From: Pseudomonas sp. B6002
GTDB lineage: Bacteria; Pseudomonadota; Gammaproteobacteria; Pseudomonadales; Pseudomonadaceae
Direction of reading: 5' to 3'
Assembly: GCF_013385985.1 (NCBI RefSeq)
Contig: NZ_JACAOY010000006.1
Location: 333,121-391,731 of the forward strand
DNA: 58,611 bases
Part shown: in pieces, positions 16,314-24,967 of the stretch
How positions within the stretch are numbered: the first letter of the stretch is position 1
How the letters are laid out: every line of letters starts with the position of its first letter
Notes under the pieces: generated by a model
Told to the model about the DNA's origin: nothing
Databases searched by the model: none
The model's input: the letters and a program-made list of their open reading frames with translations, nothing else
Translations under genes and position numbers: made by a program

Positions 16314-18956
16314 ATGACGGCCACGCCCGTAACAGACATCCTTGCAACGATTGAAGGCCAACGCCTGGCCAACCCGGACGCCGAACGCTGGCGCGAGTGG
16401 GGCCCTTACTTGAGTGAACGCCAATGGGGCACCGTGCGCGAGGACTACAGCGCCGACGGTGATGCCTGGGCGTATTTCCCACACGAACATGCCCGCAGCC
16501 GCGCCTACCGCTGGGGCGAGGACGGCCTGGCCGGTTTCAGTGACAAGGCACAACGCTGGTGCCTGGGTCTGGCGCTGTGGAACGAGCGCGACAGCATCCT
16601 CAAGGAGCGCCTGTTCGGCTTGAACAACGCCGAGGGCAACCACGGTGAAGACGTCAAGGAGCTGTACTTTTTCGTCGACGGCGTACCGAGCCATGCCTAC
16701 CAGCGCATGCTCTACAAGTACCCCCATGCAGCCTTTCCCTATGCCGACCTGATCTCCGAAAACGCCCGGCGTGGCTTGGGCGATGCCGAGTACGAGGTGC
16801 TCGACACCGGGGTGTTCGAAGACAACCGCTACTGCGATGTCAGCGTCGAATACGCCAAGCACACGCCCGACGATATCTTCATGCGCGTCACCGTGCACAA
16901 TCGCGCGGACCAGCCGACCCGCCTGCAGGTACTGCCCCAGCTGTGGGCGCGCAATGACTGGAGCTGGACGGTTGATGCGCCCAAGCCACAGCTGACCCTG
17001 GCCGGTTCTCACGTGCTGGCCCGTCATCATGAACTGCCCGACCGCCACCTCAGCGCCTGGGGCCAGGACGGCGTGGAATGGCTGTTCTGTGAAAACGAAA
17101 CCAACTACCCGAAGCTCGACGCCCAACCGGCGCCGGGGCCGTTCAAGGACGGTATCAACGATTACGTGGTCGACGGCGTTCAGTCGGCGATTCGTCGCGA
17201 TGCCGGCACCAAGGTGGCGGCACGGTTCATCCTTGAGCTGGAAGGCCAGCAGAGCAAAACCCTTTACCTGCGTTTTGCACCCACCGATGCGCCTGAGGTC
17301 AATGCGCGCAAGCTGTTTGAACAACGCCGCGAGGAGGCCGATGACTTCTACGCGGCCCTGCAACACAACATTCCCGACGCAGATGCACGCAATGTGCAAC
17401 GCCAGGCCCTGGCCGGTTTGCTGTGGTCCAAGCAGCTCTATTATTTCGACGTCAACCAATGGCTCGACGGCGACCCGGCCCAGCCTGCGCCACCGCCTGA
17501 GCGCCTGCATATCCGCAATACGCATTGGCGGCACCTGTCGAATTTCGACATCCTGTCGATGCCCGACACTTGGGAATACCCGTGGTACGCCTCCTGGGAC
17601 CAAGGCTTCCAGGCCGTGGCCATTGCCCTGATCGACCCGGGCTACGCCAAGCAACAGTTGCTGCTGTTGGTGAAGGACCGCTTCATGCACCCCAATGGCC
17701 AGTTGCCGGCGTATGAGTGGCGGTTCGACGACGCCAACCCTCCGGTGCATGCGTGGGCCAGTTGGCGTGTGTACCAGCAGGACAAGGCGCTGACGGGCGT
17801 AGGCGACATGGACTTCCTGGAACGGATCTTCCACAAGCTGCTGCTGAATTTTTCCTGGTGGGTCAACCGCAAGGACGCCGAAGGCCGCAACCTGTTCCAG
17901 GGCGGGTTCCTGGGGCTGGACAACATCGCCTTGTTCGACCGTTCGGCCACGTTGCCACCCGGCTATCAGCTGGATCAGGCCGACGGCACCGCATGGGTCG
18001 CCGCGTATGCGCTGGACCTGATGCGCATCGGCCTGGAGCTGGCCAAGCGCAATGCCGTGTACGTGGATATCGCGGTGAAGTTCTTCGAGCACTTCCTGTA
18101 CATCGCGGGCGCGATCAACCGTGTCGACGACAGCGCCGAAGGCCTGTGGGACGAGCAGGACCAGTTTTTCTACGACGTGCTGCACCGGCCCGACGGTCAG
18201 AATGAACCGGTGCGCCTGCGCTCCATCGTCGGCCTGATGCCGCTGTTTGCGGTGCTGGTACTGGAACAGCGCGAACATGAAGGCTTGGAAGGGCTGCGCG
18301 AGCGTCTGCTGGGGTTCATGAAGCACCGGCCGGACCTGGCGAAGTTGGTTTCACGCTGGAACGAACCGGGGCAGGGCAACCGCCTGTTGCTGGCGTTATT
18401 GCGGGGTGAACGCACCAAGGATCTGCTACGGCGCATGCTCGACGACAACGAATTCCTCTCGGCCTTTGGCGTGCGCTCCTTGTCCAAGGCCTTCGCCGAA
18501 CAGCCCCTGGCGCTGAAGATGAACGGCGACACGCTTTGCGCGCGCTACCAGCCGGGGGAGTCCGACTCACGCCTGTACGGCGGCAACTCCAACTGGCGCG
18601 GGCCGCTATGGATGCCGGTGAATTACATGCTGATCGAGTCGCTGCGTGAGTTTCACCGCTACTACGCCGACAACTTCTCGGTGGAATACCCGACGGGCAG
18701 TGGTTATCTGTCGTCGCTTGAGGAAGTGGCTGACAGCCTCAGCCAACGCCTGACACGTTTGTTTCTGCGCGACGAAAATGGCCTGCGGCCGTCGATGGCG
18801 GGGTATGCGCAGTTGGAGGCTGACCCGCTGAGCCGTGACCTGGTGTTGTTCCACGAGTATTTCCACGGGGAAACCGGGCGTGGGTTGGGGGCGTCGCACC
18901 AGACGGGGTGGAGCGCGTTGGTGGCGTTGCTGTTGAGTGTTCCGCCAACGGCGTGA
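16314..18956 (+). CDS. GH63-type glucosidase (MGH1-like hydrolase)
   Basis: An 880-residue cytoplasmic protein (no signal peptide) related to family GH63 glycoside hydrolases, inverting alpha-glucosidases with an (alpha/alpha)6 barrel. Seen in the C-terminal half: YPWYASWDQGFQAVAIAL with a candidate acid Asp, YEWRFDDANPPVHAWAS, GGNSNWRGPLWMPVNY, and a base-Glu region LFHEYFHGETGRGLG followed by HQTGWSALV. ATG 16314 has GGAGG 5 nt upstream. Bacterial members are usually annotated simply as glucosidase; some act on glucosyl- or mannosylglycerate. I cannot tell the substrate here. It stands alone between the porin and an unknown gene. Confidence 0.8.
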   Translation: MTATPVTDILATIEGQRLANPDAERWREWGPYLSERQWGTVREDYSADGDAWAYFPHEHARSRAYRWGEDGLAGFSDKAQRWCLGLALWNERDSILKERLFGLNNAEGNHGEDVKELYFFVDGVPSHAYQRMLYKYPHAAFPYADLISENARRGLGDAEYEVLDTGVFEDNRYCDVSVEYAKHTPDDIFMRVTVHNRADQPTRLQVLPQLWARNDWSWTVDAPKPQLTLAGSHVLARHHELPDRHLSAWGQDGVEWLFCENETNYPKLDAQPAPGPFKDGINDYVVDGVQSAIRRDAGTKVAARFILELEGQQSKTLYLRFAPTDAPEVNARKLFEQRREEADDFYAALQHNIPDADARNVQRQALAGLLWSKQLYYFDVNQWLDGDPAQPAPPPERLHIRNTHWRHLSNFDILSMPDTWEYPWYASWDQGFQAVAIALIDPGYAKQQLLLLVKDRFMHPNGQLPAYEWRFDDANPPVHAWASWRVYQQDKALTGVGDMDFLERIFHKLLLNFSWWVNRKDAEGRNLFQGGFLGLDNIALFDRSATLPPGYQLDQADGTAWVAAYALDLMRIGLELAKRNAVYVDIAVKFFEHFLYIAGAINRVDDSAEGLWDEQDQFFYDVLHRPDGQNEPVRLRSIVGLMPLFAVLVLEQREHEGLEGLRERLLGFMKHRPDLAKLVSRWNEPGQGNRLLLALLRGERTKDLLRRMLDDNEFLSAFGVRSLSKAFAEQPLALKMNGDTLCARYQPGESDSRLYGGNSNWRGPLWMPVNYMLIESLREFHRYYADNFSVEYPTGSGYLSSLEEVADSLSQRLTRLFLRDENGLRPSMAGYAQLEADPLSRDLVLFHEYFHGETGRGLGASHQTGWSALVALLLSVPPTA

Positions 18957-18999
18957 ATCGGGTAGATTCGCCGGCCCGACCCTTACAAGGATGTAGATC

Positions 19000-19623
19000 A
19001 TGGCGAATACCGCCACTGCTTCACGCCCAGCGAACCTGCTGGTAGCCCTGCTGATGGGCGCCGGTGTGTTTACCTTGAGCCTGTATGCCAGCAGCGCCAG
19101 CGCAGCCTCAATGAGGGCCGCCTGTGTGCAATGCCCATCGGAGACTGCCGATGCGTCCAAATGGGTTAAAAATGGCACGTATCGCCTCGAACCCGTGACT
19201 CTGTCGATTGACGATGAGGTCAGAAATGCGGACCCTGACTCGCTTCGCAAAATGACCCGGCTCAAGCCGCGGGCGCTTGGGGCTGATGAAAATGATCCCT
19301 TGGTCGATGAAGTCGTCCGCGCGATTGATATCGTCGGTGAGGCCGGTGATGTCGATATATTGAGGGCGCAGTGGCCCGAGCTGACGCGCCGATCGCGTTA
19401 CGCGTACAGTCTTTTCATTAACGAAGGGCAAATAGCCGATTTCTATAACGTCTACGTGCGCGTGGGGCCCAACAAGTATTTGATCGTCATTGGCCGGGAC
19501 GTGGAGTCCGGGGAGTTCCACGAGCGGCCGGGTGAGGGGTACCTCATCAACCGCCGTGGTACAGAGGGCCATTCCAGGGAGCTTGAGCAGTTTAGAGTTG
19601 TGGAGGCCGCAGCGGGCCGCTGA
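19000..19623 (+). CDS. Unknown secreted protein
   Basis: A 207-residue protein I do not recognise. Seen: an N-terminal signal peptide (hydrophobic LLVALLMGAGVFTLSLYASS, likely cleavage after SASA), a CVQC cysteine pair soon after it, then a mixed alpha/beta domain with two strand-rich stretches near the end (FYNVYVRVGPNKYLIVIG). The ribosome-binding site AAGGA precedes the start. Codon use in the second half looks less GC-biased than in its neighbours. It follows the glucosidase by 43 nt and could be co-transcribed. No function is proposed. Confidence 0.65.
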   Translation: MANTATASRPANLLVALLMGAGVFTLSLYASSASAASMRAACVQCPSETADASKWVKNGTYRLEPVTLSIDDEVRNADPDSLRKMTRLKPRALGADENDPLVDEVVRAIDIVGEAGDVDILRAQWPELTRRSRYAYSLFINEGQIADFYNVYVRVGPNKYLIVIGRDVESGEFHERPGEGYLINRRGTEGHSRELEQFRVVEAAAGR

Positions 19624-19682
19624 CAGATCCTCATGAGCCAGAAATGAAATCGCCTCAGGTGCGCGGTTTGCCGCGGTGGTTG

Positions 19683-19775
19683 CTGTAGTGAGCGGGCTTG
19701 CCCCGCGCCGCGGTCTACAGGGCCCCCTATATCGACCTGACACACCGCCGCGCGGGGCAAGCCCGCTCACTACAG
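19683..19775. repeat. REP doublet, GTAGTGAGCGGG type
   Basis: Inverted copies of GTAGTGAGCGGGCTTGCC (19683-19708 and 19750-19775). This is the only member of this subtype in the window. Confidence 0.85.
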
Positions 19776-19790
19776 GTCGGGGTTTTGGGC

Positions 19791-19819
19791 AAAAAAAATC
19801 CCGCCTCGAGAGGCGGGAT
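19791..19819 (-). terminator. Rho-independent terminator of the SCP2 unit
   Basis: On the minus strand a 9-bp stem ATCCCGCCT/AGGCGGGAT (arms 19798-19806 and 19811-19819, loop 4 nt) is followed by a run of T residues (the A-run at 19791-19798 on the plus strand). It lies 17 nt past the SCP2 stop. Confidence 0.9.
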
Positions 19820-19836
19820 CCGGGACCGTCCGTGAA

Positions 19837-20151
19837 TCAAGCCGGGAACAGTTCGCTCAGCTTCATGGCCAGCATCATGTCGCCTTCGGTGCGCAGTTTG
19901 CCGCTCATGAAGGCCTGCATGCCGTCGGTGTCACCGCTGACGATGCCTTCCATGGTTTCGCCGTCGGTGACCAGGGTCACTTGGGCGTCAGGGTTTTCGC
20001 CTTCCAGCAGTTCGCAGGTGTTGTTTTTCACCACCAGCGAGAAGTTCTGGGTGTCGTCGATACGGAAACCGAACACCAGGTCCAGGCCGTCGGCAGCGGC
20101 TGGGTTGAATTTGGCTTTCATTGCTTCTACAGCTTTGGCTACGTCAGTCAT
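19837..20151 (-). CDS. SCP2 sterol-binding-domain protein
   Basis: A 104-residue stand-alone SCP2 (sterol carrier protein 2) domain, a small lipid- or acyl-CoA-binding fold. Seen: the family pattern LVFGFRIDD, FSLVVKNNTCELLEG, PDAQVTLVTDGETMEGIVSG and FMSGKLRTEGDMMLAMKLSELF. It lies 55 nt after the histidine phosphatase gene on the same strand, is probably co-transcribed with it, and ends the unit at a strong terminator. Such pairs often sit near acyl-CoA dehydrogenase genes in Pseudomonas, suggesting a lipid-metabolic role, but no such gene is in this window. Confidence 0.88.
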   Translation of the reverse strand: MTDVAKAVEAMKAKFNPAAADGLDLVFGFRIDDTQNFSLVVKNNTCELLEGENPDAQVTLVTDGETMEGIVSGDTDGMQAFMSGKLRTEGDMMLAMKLSELFPA

Positions 20152-20206
20152 GGTTTCGATCCTTTAGGGTGAGTCCAGTGACCTTGGGGTCACGGTTGGC
20201 CGCCAT

Positions 20207-20917
20207 TCATCGGAAGGTGATGAGGTGCGGCGCCTTCAACAGTTGCAAGTGGGTGTGACTGTTGAAGGAAGCCAGTGCCACCTCGCGACCGCGGAATTTC
20301 AGCTGGTTGAGCGAGGTGTTAACAATTTGCCAGTTCAGCTCGAACGCCTGGGCTGCCGGCATTCGGGTGATCAGGTGGAGCAGGGCGGTGATGGTGCCGC
20401 CGGAGGTGAACACGGCGATCTTCTGCGTGTTGTCGGCTGCTTCGAGGATGCGTTGCAGGCCGCCTTGTACGCGCTCCACGAACCCCAGCCAGCTTTCCAG
20501 CCCGGGCGGGTCGTAGGTGCCGGCCAGCCAGCGCTCGATGATCAGGGCGAAGATGCGTTGGAATTCGCTGCGGTTCTGCGCGGCATTGCGCAGGATGTCC
20601 AGGGCCTCGGGCTCGGTCGTCAGCAGGTCGGGCAGCAGGGCACGGATGATCGCGTCGGCATCGAATTCGTTGAAGGCGCTGTCGACTTCAAGCGCCGGCA
20701 CCGGCAGGCCGAGGGCTGCATAGTGCTCGAAAGCGGCGGTGGCGGTGTGCTGCTGGCGACGCAGGTCACCGGCGACACAGCGGTCGAACGTGAGGCCCAG
20801 TTCTGCCAGGTGGCGACCGAGCACGTGCGCTTGTTCCACGCCGACGGGCGACAGGACGTCATAGTCGTCTGCACCGAAGGAGGCCTGGCCATGTCGAATC
20901 AGGTAGATGCTGCCCAC
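20207..20917 (-). CDS. Histidine-phosphatase-superfamily protein with altered second site
   Basis: A 236-residue protein of the phosphoglycerate mutase-like histidine phosphatase superfamily. Seen: the phosphoacceptor motif LIRHGQAS near the N-terminus. The second conserved His, normally in a SHGG motif near the C-terminus, is replaced: the sequence reads VFTSGGTITAL. This may change or weaken phosphatase activity, or mark a subfamily; which is not clear. It is the first gene of a two-gene unit with the SCP2 protein and has a good sigma-70-type promoter at 20950-20978. Confidence 0.82.
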   Translation of the reverse strand: MGSIYLIRHGQASFGADDYDVLSPVGVEQAHVLGRHLAELGLTFDRCVAGDLRRQQHTATAAFEHYAALGLPVPALEVDSAFNEFDADAIIRALLPDLLTTEPEALDILRNAAQNRSEFQRIFALIIERWLAGTYDPPGLESWLGFVERVQGGLQRILEAADNTQKIAVFTSGGTITALLHLITRMPAAQAFELNWQIVNTSLNQLKFRGREVALASFNSHTHLQLLKAPHLITFR

Positions 20918-20949
20918 GTCCGTTTTCCCGGTACGTTGAAAGTCTGGCG

Positions 20950-20978
20950 AGGTTATGAGGATGCCGAAGAGCTGTCAA
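20950..20978 (-). promoter_or_regulatory. Sigma-70 promoter of the phosphatase-SCP2 unit
   Basis: On the minus strand a perfect -35 TTGACA (20978-20973) is separated by exactly 17 nt from a -10 TAACCT (20955-20950). It lies 33 nt upstream of the phosphatase start. Confidence 0.6.
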
Positions 20979-20982
20979 TGAA

Positions 20983-21000
20983 AAAACATACGCTTGTTTT
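20983..21000. promoter_or_regulatory. Inverted repeat AAAACA-N6-TGTTTT, candidate operator
   Basis: Perfect 6-bp arms spaced by 6 nt, just upstream of the -35 box of the minus-strand promoter and in the divergent region shared with sohB. Size and symmetry would suit a TetR-type regulator of lipid genes. This is inference. Confidence 0.4.
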
Positions 21001-21111
21001 AAAAGCTCGTTAGAGGCCCATTGCTGGCGGTTTGAGCACTGGCCCGAAGGCAATGCCGTCGGTATGCTGGGGCCATCCGCGCCCGGCGCAGTGCATTTTT
21101 TAAGGAGTCAT

Positions 21112-22137
21112 ATGGATTTTCTGGCTGAATACGCGAGTTTCCTGGCGAAGACCGTCACCCTGGTGGTCGCCATTCTGGTGGTATTGATCAGCTTCGCGGC
21201 CCTGCGCAGCAAAGGCCGTCGCAAATCGGCCGGCCAATTGCAGGTCAGCAAACTCAATGATTTCTACAAGGGCCTGCGTGAGCGTCTGGAGTCGACCCTG
21301 CTCGACAAGGACCAACTCAAGGCGCTGCGTAAATCCGAAAGCAAATCCGAAAAGAACAACAGCAAGAAGAAACCCGAGGCCAAGCCACGGGTGTTCGTGC
21401 TGGATTTCGACGGCGATATCAAGGCCTCGGCCACCGAGAGCCTGCGCCATGAAATCACCGCCTTGCTGAGCCTGGCCACGCCAAAGGACGAAGTGGTGCT
21501 GCGCCTGGAAAGCGGCGGCGGCATGGTGCACAGCTACGGCCTGGCCTCTTCGCAACTGGCGCGCATTCGCCAGGCGGGCGTGCCGTTGACTGTGTGCATC
21601 GACAAGGTCGCGGCCAGCGGCGGCTACATGATGGCGTGCATCGGCGAGAAGATCATCAGCGCCCCGTTCGCCGTCCTCGGATCCATTGGTGTGGTCGCGC
21701 AGTTGCCCAACGTCAACCGCCTGCTGAAAAAACACGACATTGACTTCGAAGTGCTGACGGCCGGCGAGTACAAGCGCACCCTCACGGTGTTTGGCGAAAA
21801 CACCGAGAAGGGCCGGGAGAAATTCCAGGAAGACCTGGACATCACCCACCAATTGTTCAAGAACTTCGTGTCGCGCTATCGCCCGCAACTGGCGATCGAT
21901 GACGTGGCGACCGGCGAAGTGTGGCTGGGTGTTGCAGCCCTCGACAAACAACTGGTCGATGAACTGCAGACCAGCGACGAATACCTGGCCACGAAGGCCA
22001 AGAGCGCCGACGTGTTCCACCTGCACTATGCCGAGCGTAAAAGCCTGCAGGAGCGCGTGGGCCTCGCCGCCAGTGGCTCGGTGGACCGTGTGTTGCTGAC
22101 CTGGTGGAGTCGCTTGACCCAGCAGCGGTTCTGGTAA
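21112..22137 (+). CDS. sohB: SohB, inner-membrane S49 serine protease
   Basis: A 341-residue S49-family (SppA-like) protease. Seen: an N-terminal membrane segment (about residues 10-32), a lysine-rich linker (KSESKSEKNNSKKK), then the protease domain with nucleophile Ser in VAASGGYMMAC and general-base Lys in EYKRTLTVFGEN. The length matches E. coli SohB (349). ATG 21112 follows AAGGAG. S49 enzymes form ring-shaped oligomers degrading signal peptides or misfolded envelope proteins. It is divergent from the phosphatase unit and separated from the following convergent transporter by a REP doublet. Confidence 0.93.
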   Translation: MDFLAEYASFLAKTVTLVVAILVVLISFAALRSKGRRKSAGQLQVSKLNDFYKGLRERLESTLLDKDQLKALRKSESKSEKNNSKKKPEAKPRVFVLDFDGDIKASATESLRHEITALLSLATPKDEVVLRLESGGGMVHSYGLASSQLARIRQAGVPLTVCIDKVAASGGYMMACIGEKIISAPFAVLGSIGVVAQLPNVNRLLKKHDIDFEVLTAGEYKRTLTVFGENTEKGREKFQEDLDITHQLFKNFVSRYRPQLAIDDVATGEVWLGVAALDKQLVDELQTSDEYLATKAKSADVFHLHYAERKSLQERVGLAASGSVDRVLLTWWSRLTQQRFW

Positions 22138-22193
22138 TCGCCGGCGCTTCTACGTGTTGCATGGGCATACATTCCGTGATGCTCCGCACCACC

Positions 22194-22261
22194 TGTAGGA
22201 GCCGGCTTGCCGGCGATGGCGTCCCTGAGATCGCCATCGCCGGCAAGCCGGGCTCCTACAG
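22194..22261. repeat. REP doublet, GTAGGAGCCGG type
   Basis: Inverted REP copies between the convergent sohB and DHA2 transporter genes; its right end overlaps the transporter's last codons by 6 nt. It may serve as a bidirectional stop. Confidence 0.9.
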
Positions 22262-23785
22262 GGCTGGTTTCGTCAGTATGGGTGCGTTGGGTATAGGGTT
22301 TCGCATCAACGTCCCCACCACCAGCGCCCCCAGCAACCCCAACACGCCCGCCACCCACAACACCCCGCTGAAGCCACCCACAAATGCTTGCCGCGCCAGC
22401 GGTTGCACCACCGCCCGAGCCGATTCCGGCAACAACCCCATGGCCGCCGGCATATCGCCCGCCACCACCCGCGACGCAATGCCCGCCACCTGCGCCTGCC
22501 ACTGAGCGTCAATGCTTGCCCCCAGCAGCTGTTCGCTGTGACTGCTCAACAACGCCCCATACACACCAATCGCCAGCATGATCGCGCTGAAGCGCATGGT
22601 CGTGCTCATGCCCGACGCCATGCCGGCGCGGTCGCGGGGCACGCAGGCCATGATGTTCTTCTGGGTATCGCCATTGAGCAGGCCCGCACCGGCCCCCGTC
22701 ACGGCAATCGCCAGGGCAAAGGGTAGATAGCCGCCCACATTGACCGCCCAGGCGCTCAGCAGATTGCCGCCACCCACCAGGGTCAAGCCGGTCGCCATCA
22801 TCGTTGCGGGCGCAAAACGCCCGGCCAGGCGTGCGCCGATGCGGGGGCAAATCAGCATGGTCAGGGCAAAGGGCAGCATGCCCAGGCCCGAAGCAATGGC
22901 GGAAAAGCCCAGGCCGTTCTGCAGGTAAAACGGCAGCAGCGTCATCATCACCTGAGCGCACCCGGCGTAGGCGAACATGCCGAGCAGCGCGCCGATAAAG
23001 CGCGGGTGACGAAACAACTGCAAGTCCACCATGGGACGCTGCTGCATGCGCTCGACCAGGACAAACACCACCAGCAATAGCGCGCCACCGATCAGGCGTG
23101 CGTAGGTCAGCGGGTTATCCCAGCCAATGCGATTGGCCTCGATCAGCCCCCAGATCAAGCACAGCAAGCTGGCACTGAATGCCAGGCTGCCCCACGGGTC
23201 CAGCCGTGCGGCCTGGGTATCGCGCGATTCGGGAATGGCGCGCAGCACCAGCAGCATCAAGCCCAGGCCCACGGGCAGGTTGAGGTAGAAGATCCAGCGC
23301 CAGCCCAGGTACTGGGTGATCACGCCGCCCAGGGTCGGCGCGGCCGTCATTGCCACGCCCATGCACGCGCCCCAGAAAGCCCAGGCCTTGGCCCGCTCCA
23401 CTTCATCGTGAAACGTGTGGCCGATGGAGGCCAGTGCCGACGTTAGCAACAACGCTGCGCCCACACCTTTGACCGCCCGGGCGATATCGAGGAACAGTGC
23501 GTTCGGCGCCGCCCCACAGCCCAGTGAGGCCAGGATGAAAATACCCAGGCCCCACACCAACGAACGCTTGCGGCCGAAGCGGTCGGCAATGCTGCCGGCC
23601 GGAAGCAAGAGCGCAGCAAAGGCCAGCATGTAGGCACTGACTACCCACTCGATATCGGCGAAATTGGCGCCCAGGTCGCGGGCGATACTCGGCAGGGTCA
23701 CTGCGACAATATTGGTGTCGAGCACGATCAGCGAACAAACGCCCGAAGCCGTGAGCATCGTCAAGCGCGGACTGACCCGGCTCAT
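22256..23785 (-). CDS. DHA2-family MFS drug exporter
   Basis: A 509-residue major facilitator of the 14-helix DHA2 (EmrB/QacA) family, a proton-driven exporter in the inner membrane. Seen: motif C/D1-type LDTNIVAVTLPSIARDLG in helix 1, motif A GSIADRFGRKRSL between helices 2 and 3, and motif B-like ARAVKGVGAALLLTSALASI. The substrate is unknown. It is divergent from a LysR regulator across 150 nt, the usual layout for a regulator-controlled efflux gene. Its 3' end runs into a REP doublet. Confidence 0.88.
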   Translation of the reverse strand: MSRVSPRLTMLTASGVCSLIVLDTNIVAVTLPSIARDLGANFADIEWVVSAYMLAFAALLLPAGSIADRFGRKRSLVWGLGIFILASLGCGAAPNALFLDIARAVKGVGAALLLTSALASIGHTFHDEVERAKAWAFWGACMGVAMTAAPTLGGVITQYLGWRWIFYLNLPVGLGLMLLVLRAIPESRDTQAARLDPWGSLAFSASLLCLIWGLIEANRIGWDNPLTYARLIGGALLLVVFVLVERMQQRPMVDLQLFRHPRFIGALLGMFAYAGCAQVMMTLLPFYLQNGLGFSAIASGLGMLPFALTMLICPRIGARLAGRFAPATMMATGLTLVGGGNLLSAWAVNVGGYLPFALAIAVTGAGAGLLNGDTQKNIMACVPRDRAGMASGMSTTMRFSAIMLAIGVYGALLSSHSEQLLGASIDAQWQAQVAGIASRVVAGDMPAAMGLLPESARAVVQPLARQAFVGGFSGVLWVAGVLGLLGALVVGTLMRNPIPNAPILTKPAL

Positions 23786-23935
23786 GATTGAATTACCCCA
23801 CAGGCAATACGGAAATGACAGTTGACGATCATCGCAAGGGCTCTCTAATGTTCAGGTATCACGAGCTTATCCCCGGCTGCGAAGACCTTTGTTAGCTGCC
23901 GTGAAGCACTTCATTACCTTTGAGCTAATCCTGCT
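23786..23935. promoter_or_regulatory. Divergent control region, exporter / LysR gene
   Basis: A 150-nt region. It contains inverted arms TTAGCT (23892-23897) and AGCTAA (23923-23928) flanking a compact palindrome TGAAG-CA-CTTCA (23902-23913), close to the LysR start. These are candidate binding sites for the LysR protein; none has been shown. Confidence 0.35.
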
Positions 23936-24832
23936 ATGGAAATCCGCCATTTCCGCTACTTCCTGGCCGTTGCCCGGCAACGCAACTTCACCCGCGCGGC
24001 TGAGCAATTGGGCATCGCACCGCCGACCCTGAGCCGGCAGATCCAGGACATGGAAACCGAGTTGGGCGCACGTCTGTTTGTCCGCCAGCAGCGCGAAGTC
24101 AGCCTCACCGAGGCCGGCGCGGCGTTGTTGATCGAGGCGCAAGCCACCGTGCGCCAGTTCGAATTCGCCCAGCGCAATGCCCAGCGCGCTGGGCGCGGCG
24201 AAATCGGCCATATCGAATTGGGTTACGTCGCGTCGGCGGTGTATTCCGGGCTGCTGCAAAAGCAGATGCAGGCGTTCAGCCAGGCGTTTCCCGACGTGAG
24301 CGTGAATGTGCGCGAATGCGCGATGGCCACGCTGCCTGGCGCCGTGGCGGAGGGACGCTGTGACATCGGCTATATCCGTTCACCCATGACCCTGCCCGAA
24401 GGTGTCGAGGCCGTACGCCTGGACAGCGAAGGCTTTGTGCTCGCCTTGCCCCAGGGCTCCTGGCTACTGGGGTTGAAAGCCATCGCCTGCGAACACCTGC
24501 AAAACGAAACCTTCATCTTGCCCGAGCAGATCAGCGGTACCTTGCACGTGGCTGCCCAGGGCGGTTTTGCACCGCGCCTGGGGCCGCAACCGGGCGGGCT
24601 GGTCGCGGTGGTGGCGTTGGTCTCGCTGGGGCAGGGCGTGGCGGTGGTGCCGGCGTCGATGGTGGGGCATGTGAGCCTGCCGGGCGTGGTGTACCGCAAC
24701 ATCCAGGGCAATGACGCGTCGTCGTGGCTGTCGCTGATTCACCGGCGCTTCGAGAAAGCGCCGGCGGTGGCGCGGTACATCCAGCAGGTCAAACACTCAA
24801 CCGCGGCTGCACCGAGTCTGCCAGCCGGGTAA
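23936..24832 (+). CDS. LysR-family transcriptional regulator
   Basis: A 298-residue LysR regulator. Seen: an N-terminal helix-turn-helix (MEIRHFRYFLAVARQRNFTRAAEQLGIAP starts it, then PTLSRQIQDMETELGARLF), a linker helix, and a periplasmic-binding-protein-like effector domain (about residues 90-290). It is divergent from the DHA2 exporter and most likely controls it. The last 44 nt, encoding the low-complexity HSTAAAPSLPAG tail, overlap a remnant of a dihydroxyacetone kinase gene on the other strand. Confidence 0.9.
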   Translation: MEIRHFRYFLAVARQRNFTRAAEQLGIAPPTLSRQIQDMETELGARLFVRQQREVSLTEAGAALLIEAQATVRQFEFAQRNAQRAGRGEIGHIELGYVASAVYSGLLQKQMQAFSQAFPDVSVNVRECAMATLPGAVAEGRCDIGYIRSPMTLPEGVEAVRLDSEGFVLALPQGSWLLGLKAIACEHLQNETFILPEQISGTLHVAAQGGFAPRLGPQPGGLVAVVALVSLGQGVAVVPASMVGHVSLPGVVYRNIQGNDASSWLSLIHRRFEKAPAVARYIQQVKHSTAAAPSLPAG

Positions 24833-24962
24833 GGATCAGGCAGCACGACACCGCCCCCGCATCCAGTACCCCCAGCGAGCGCTCGCCCAGGCGGCTGGCT
24901 CGGCCGATTTTTGCCACCAGGTCCTTGGTGGAATCGCGCCCCCGAGAGACGGCGGTTTTCAT
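24789..24962 (-). pseudogene. C-terminal remnant of a DhaL/DAK dihydroxyacetone kinase
   Basis: On the minus strand a 57-codon open frame reads GRDSTKDLVAKIGRASRLGE, then RSLGVLDAGAVSCCLILTRLADSV and a stop. This is the C-terminal signature of DhaL-type ATP-binding domains (compare [21 protein letters not shown] in E. coli DhaL). The domain normally has about 200 residues and the whole enzyme about 580; everything upstream is gone, replaced from 24963 by a REP doublet. The remnant overlaps the 3' end of the lysR gene. It is best read as the scar of a deletion. Confidence 0.8.
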
Positions 24963-24967
24963 TCCTC

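Noticed and set aside
16188-18326. Long open frame (712 codons) antisense to the GH63 glucosidase
   Set aside because: It is the complement of a well-supported gene, with a low-complexity composition typical of shadow frames.
23892-23928. Definite LysR operator
   Set aside because: Inverted arms are present but spaced further apart than a usual T-N11-A site, so it is reported only as a candidate region.
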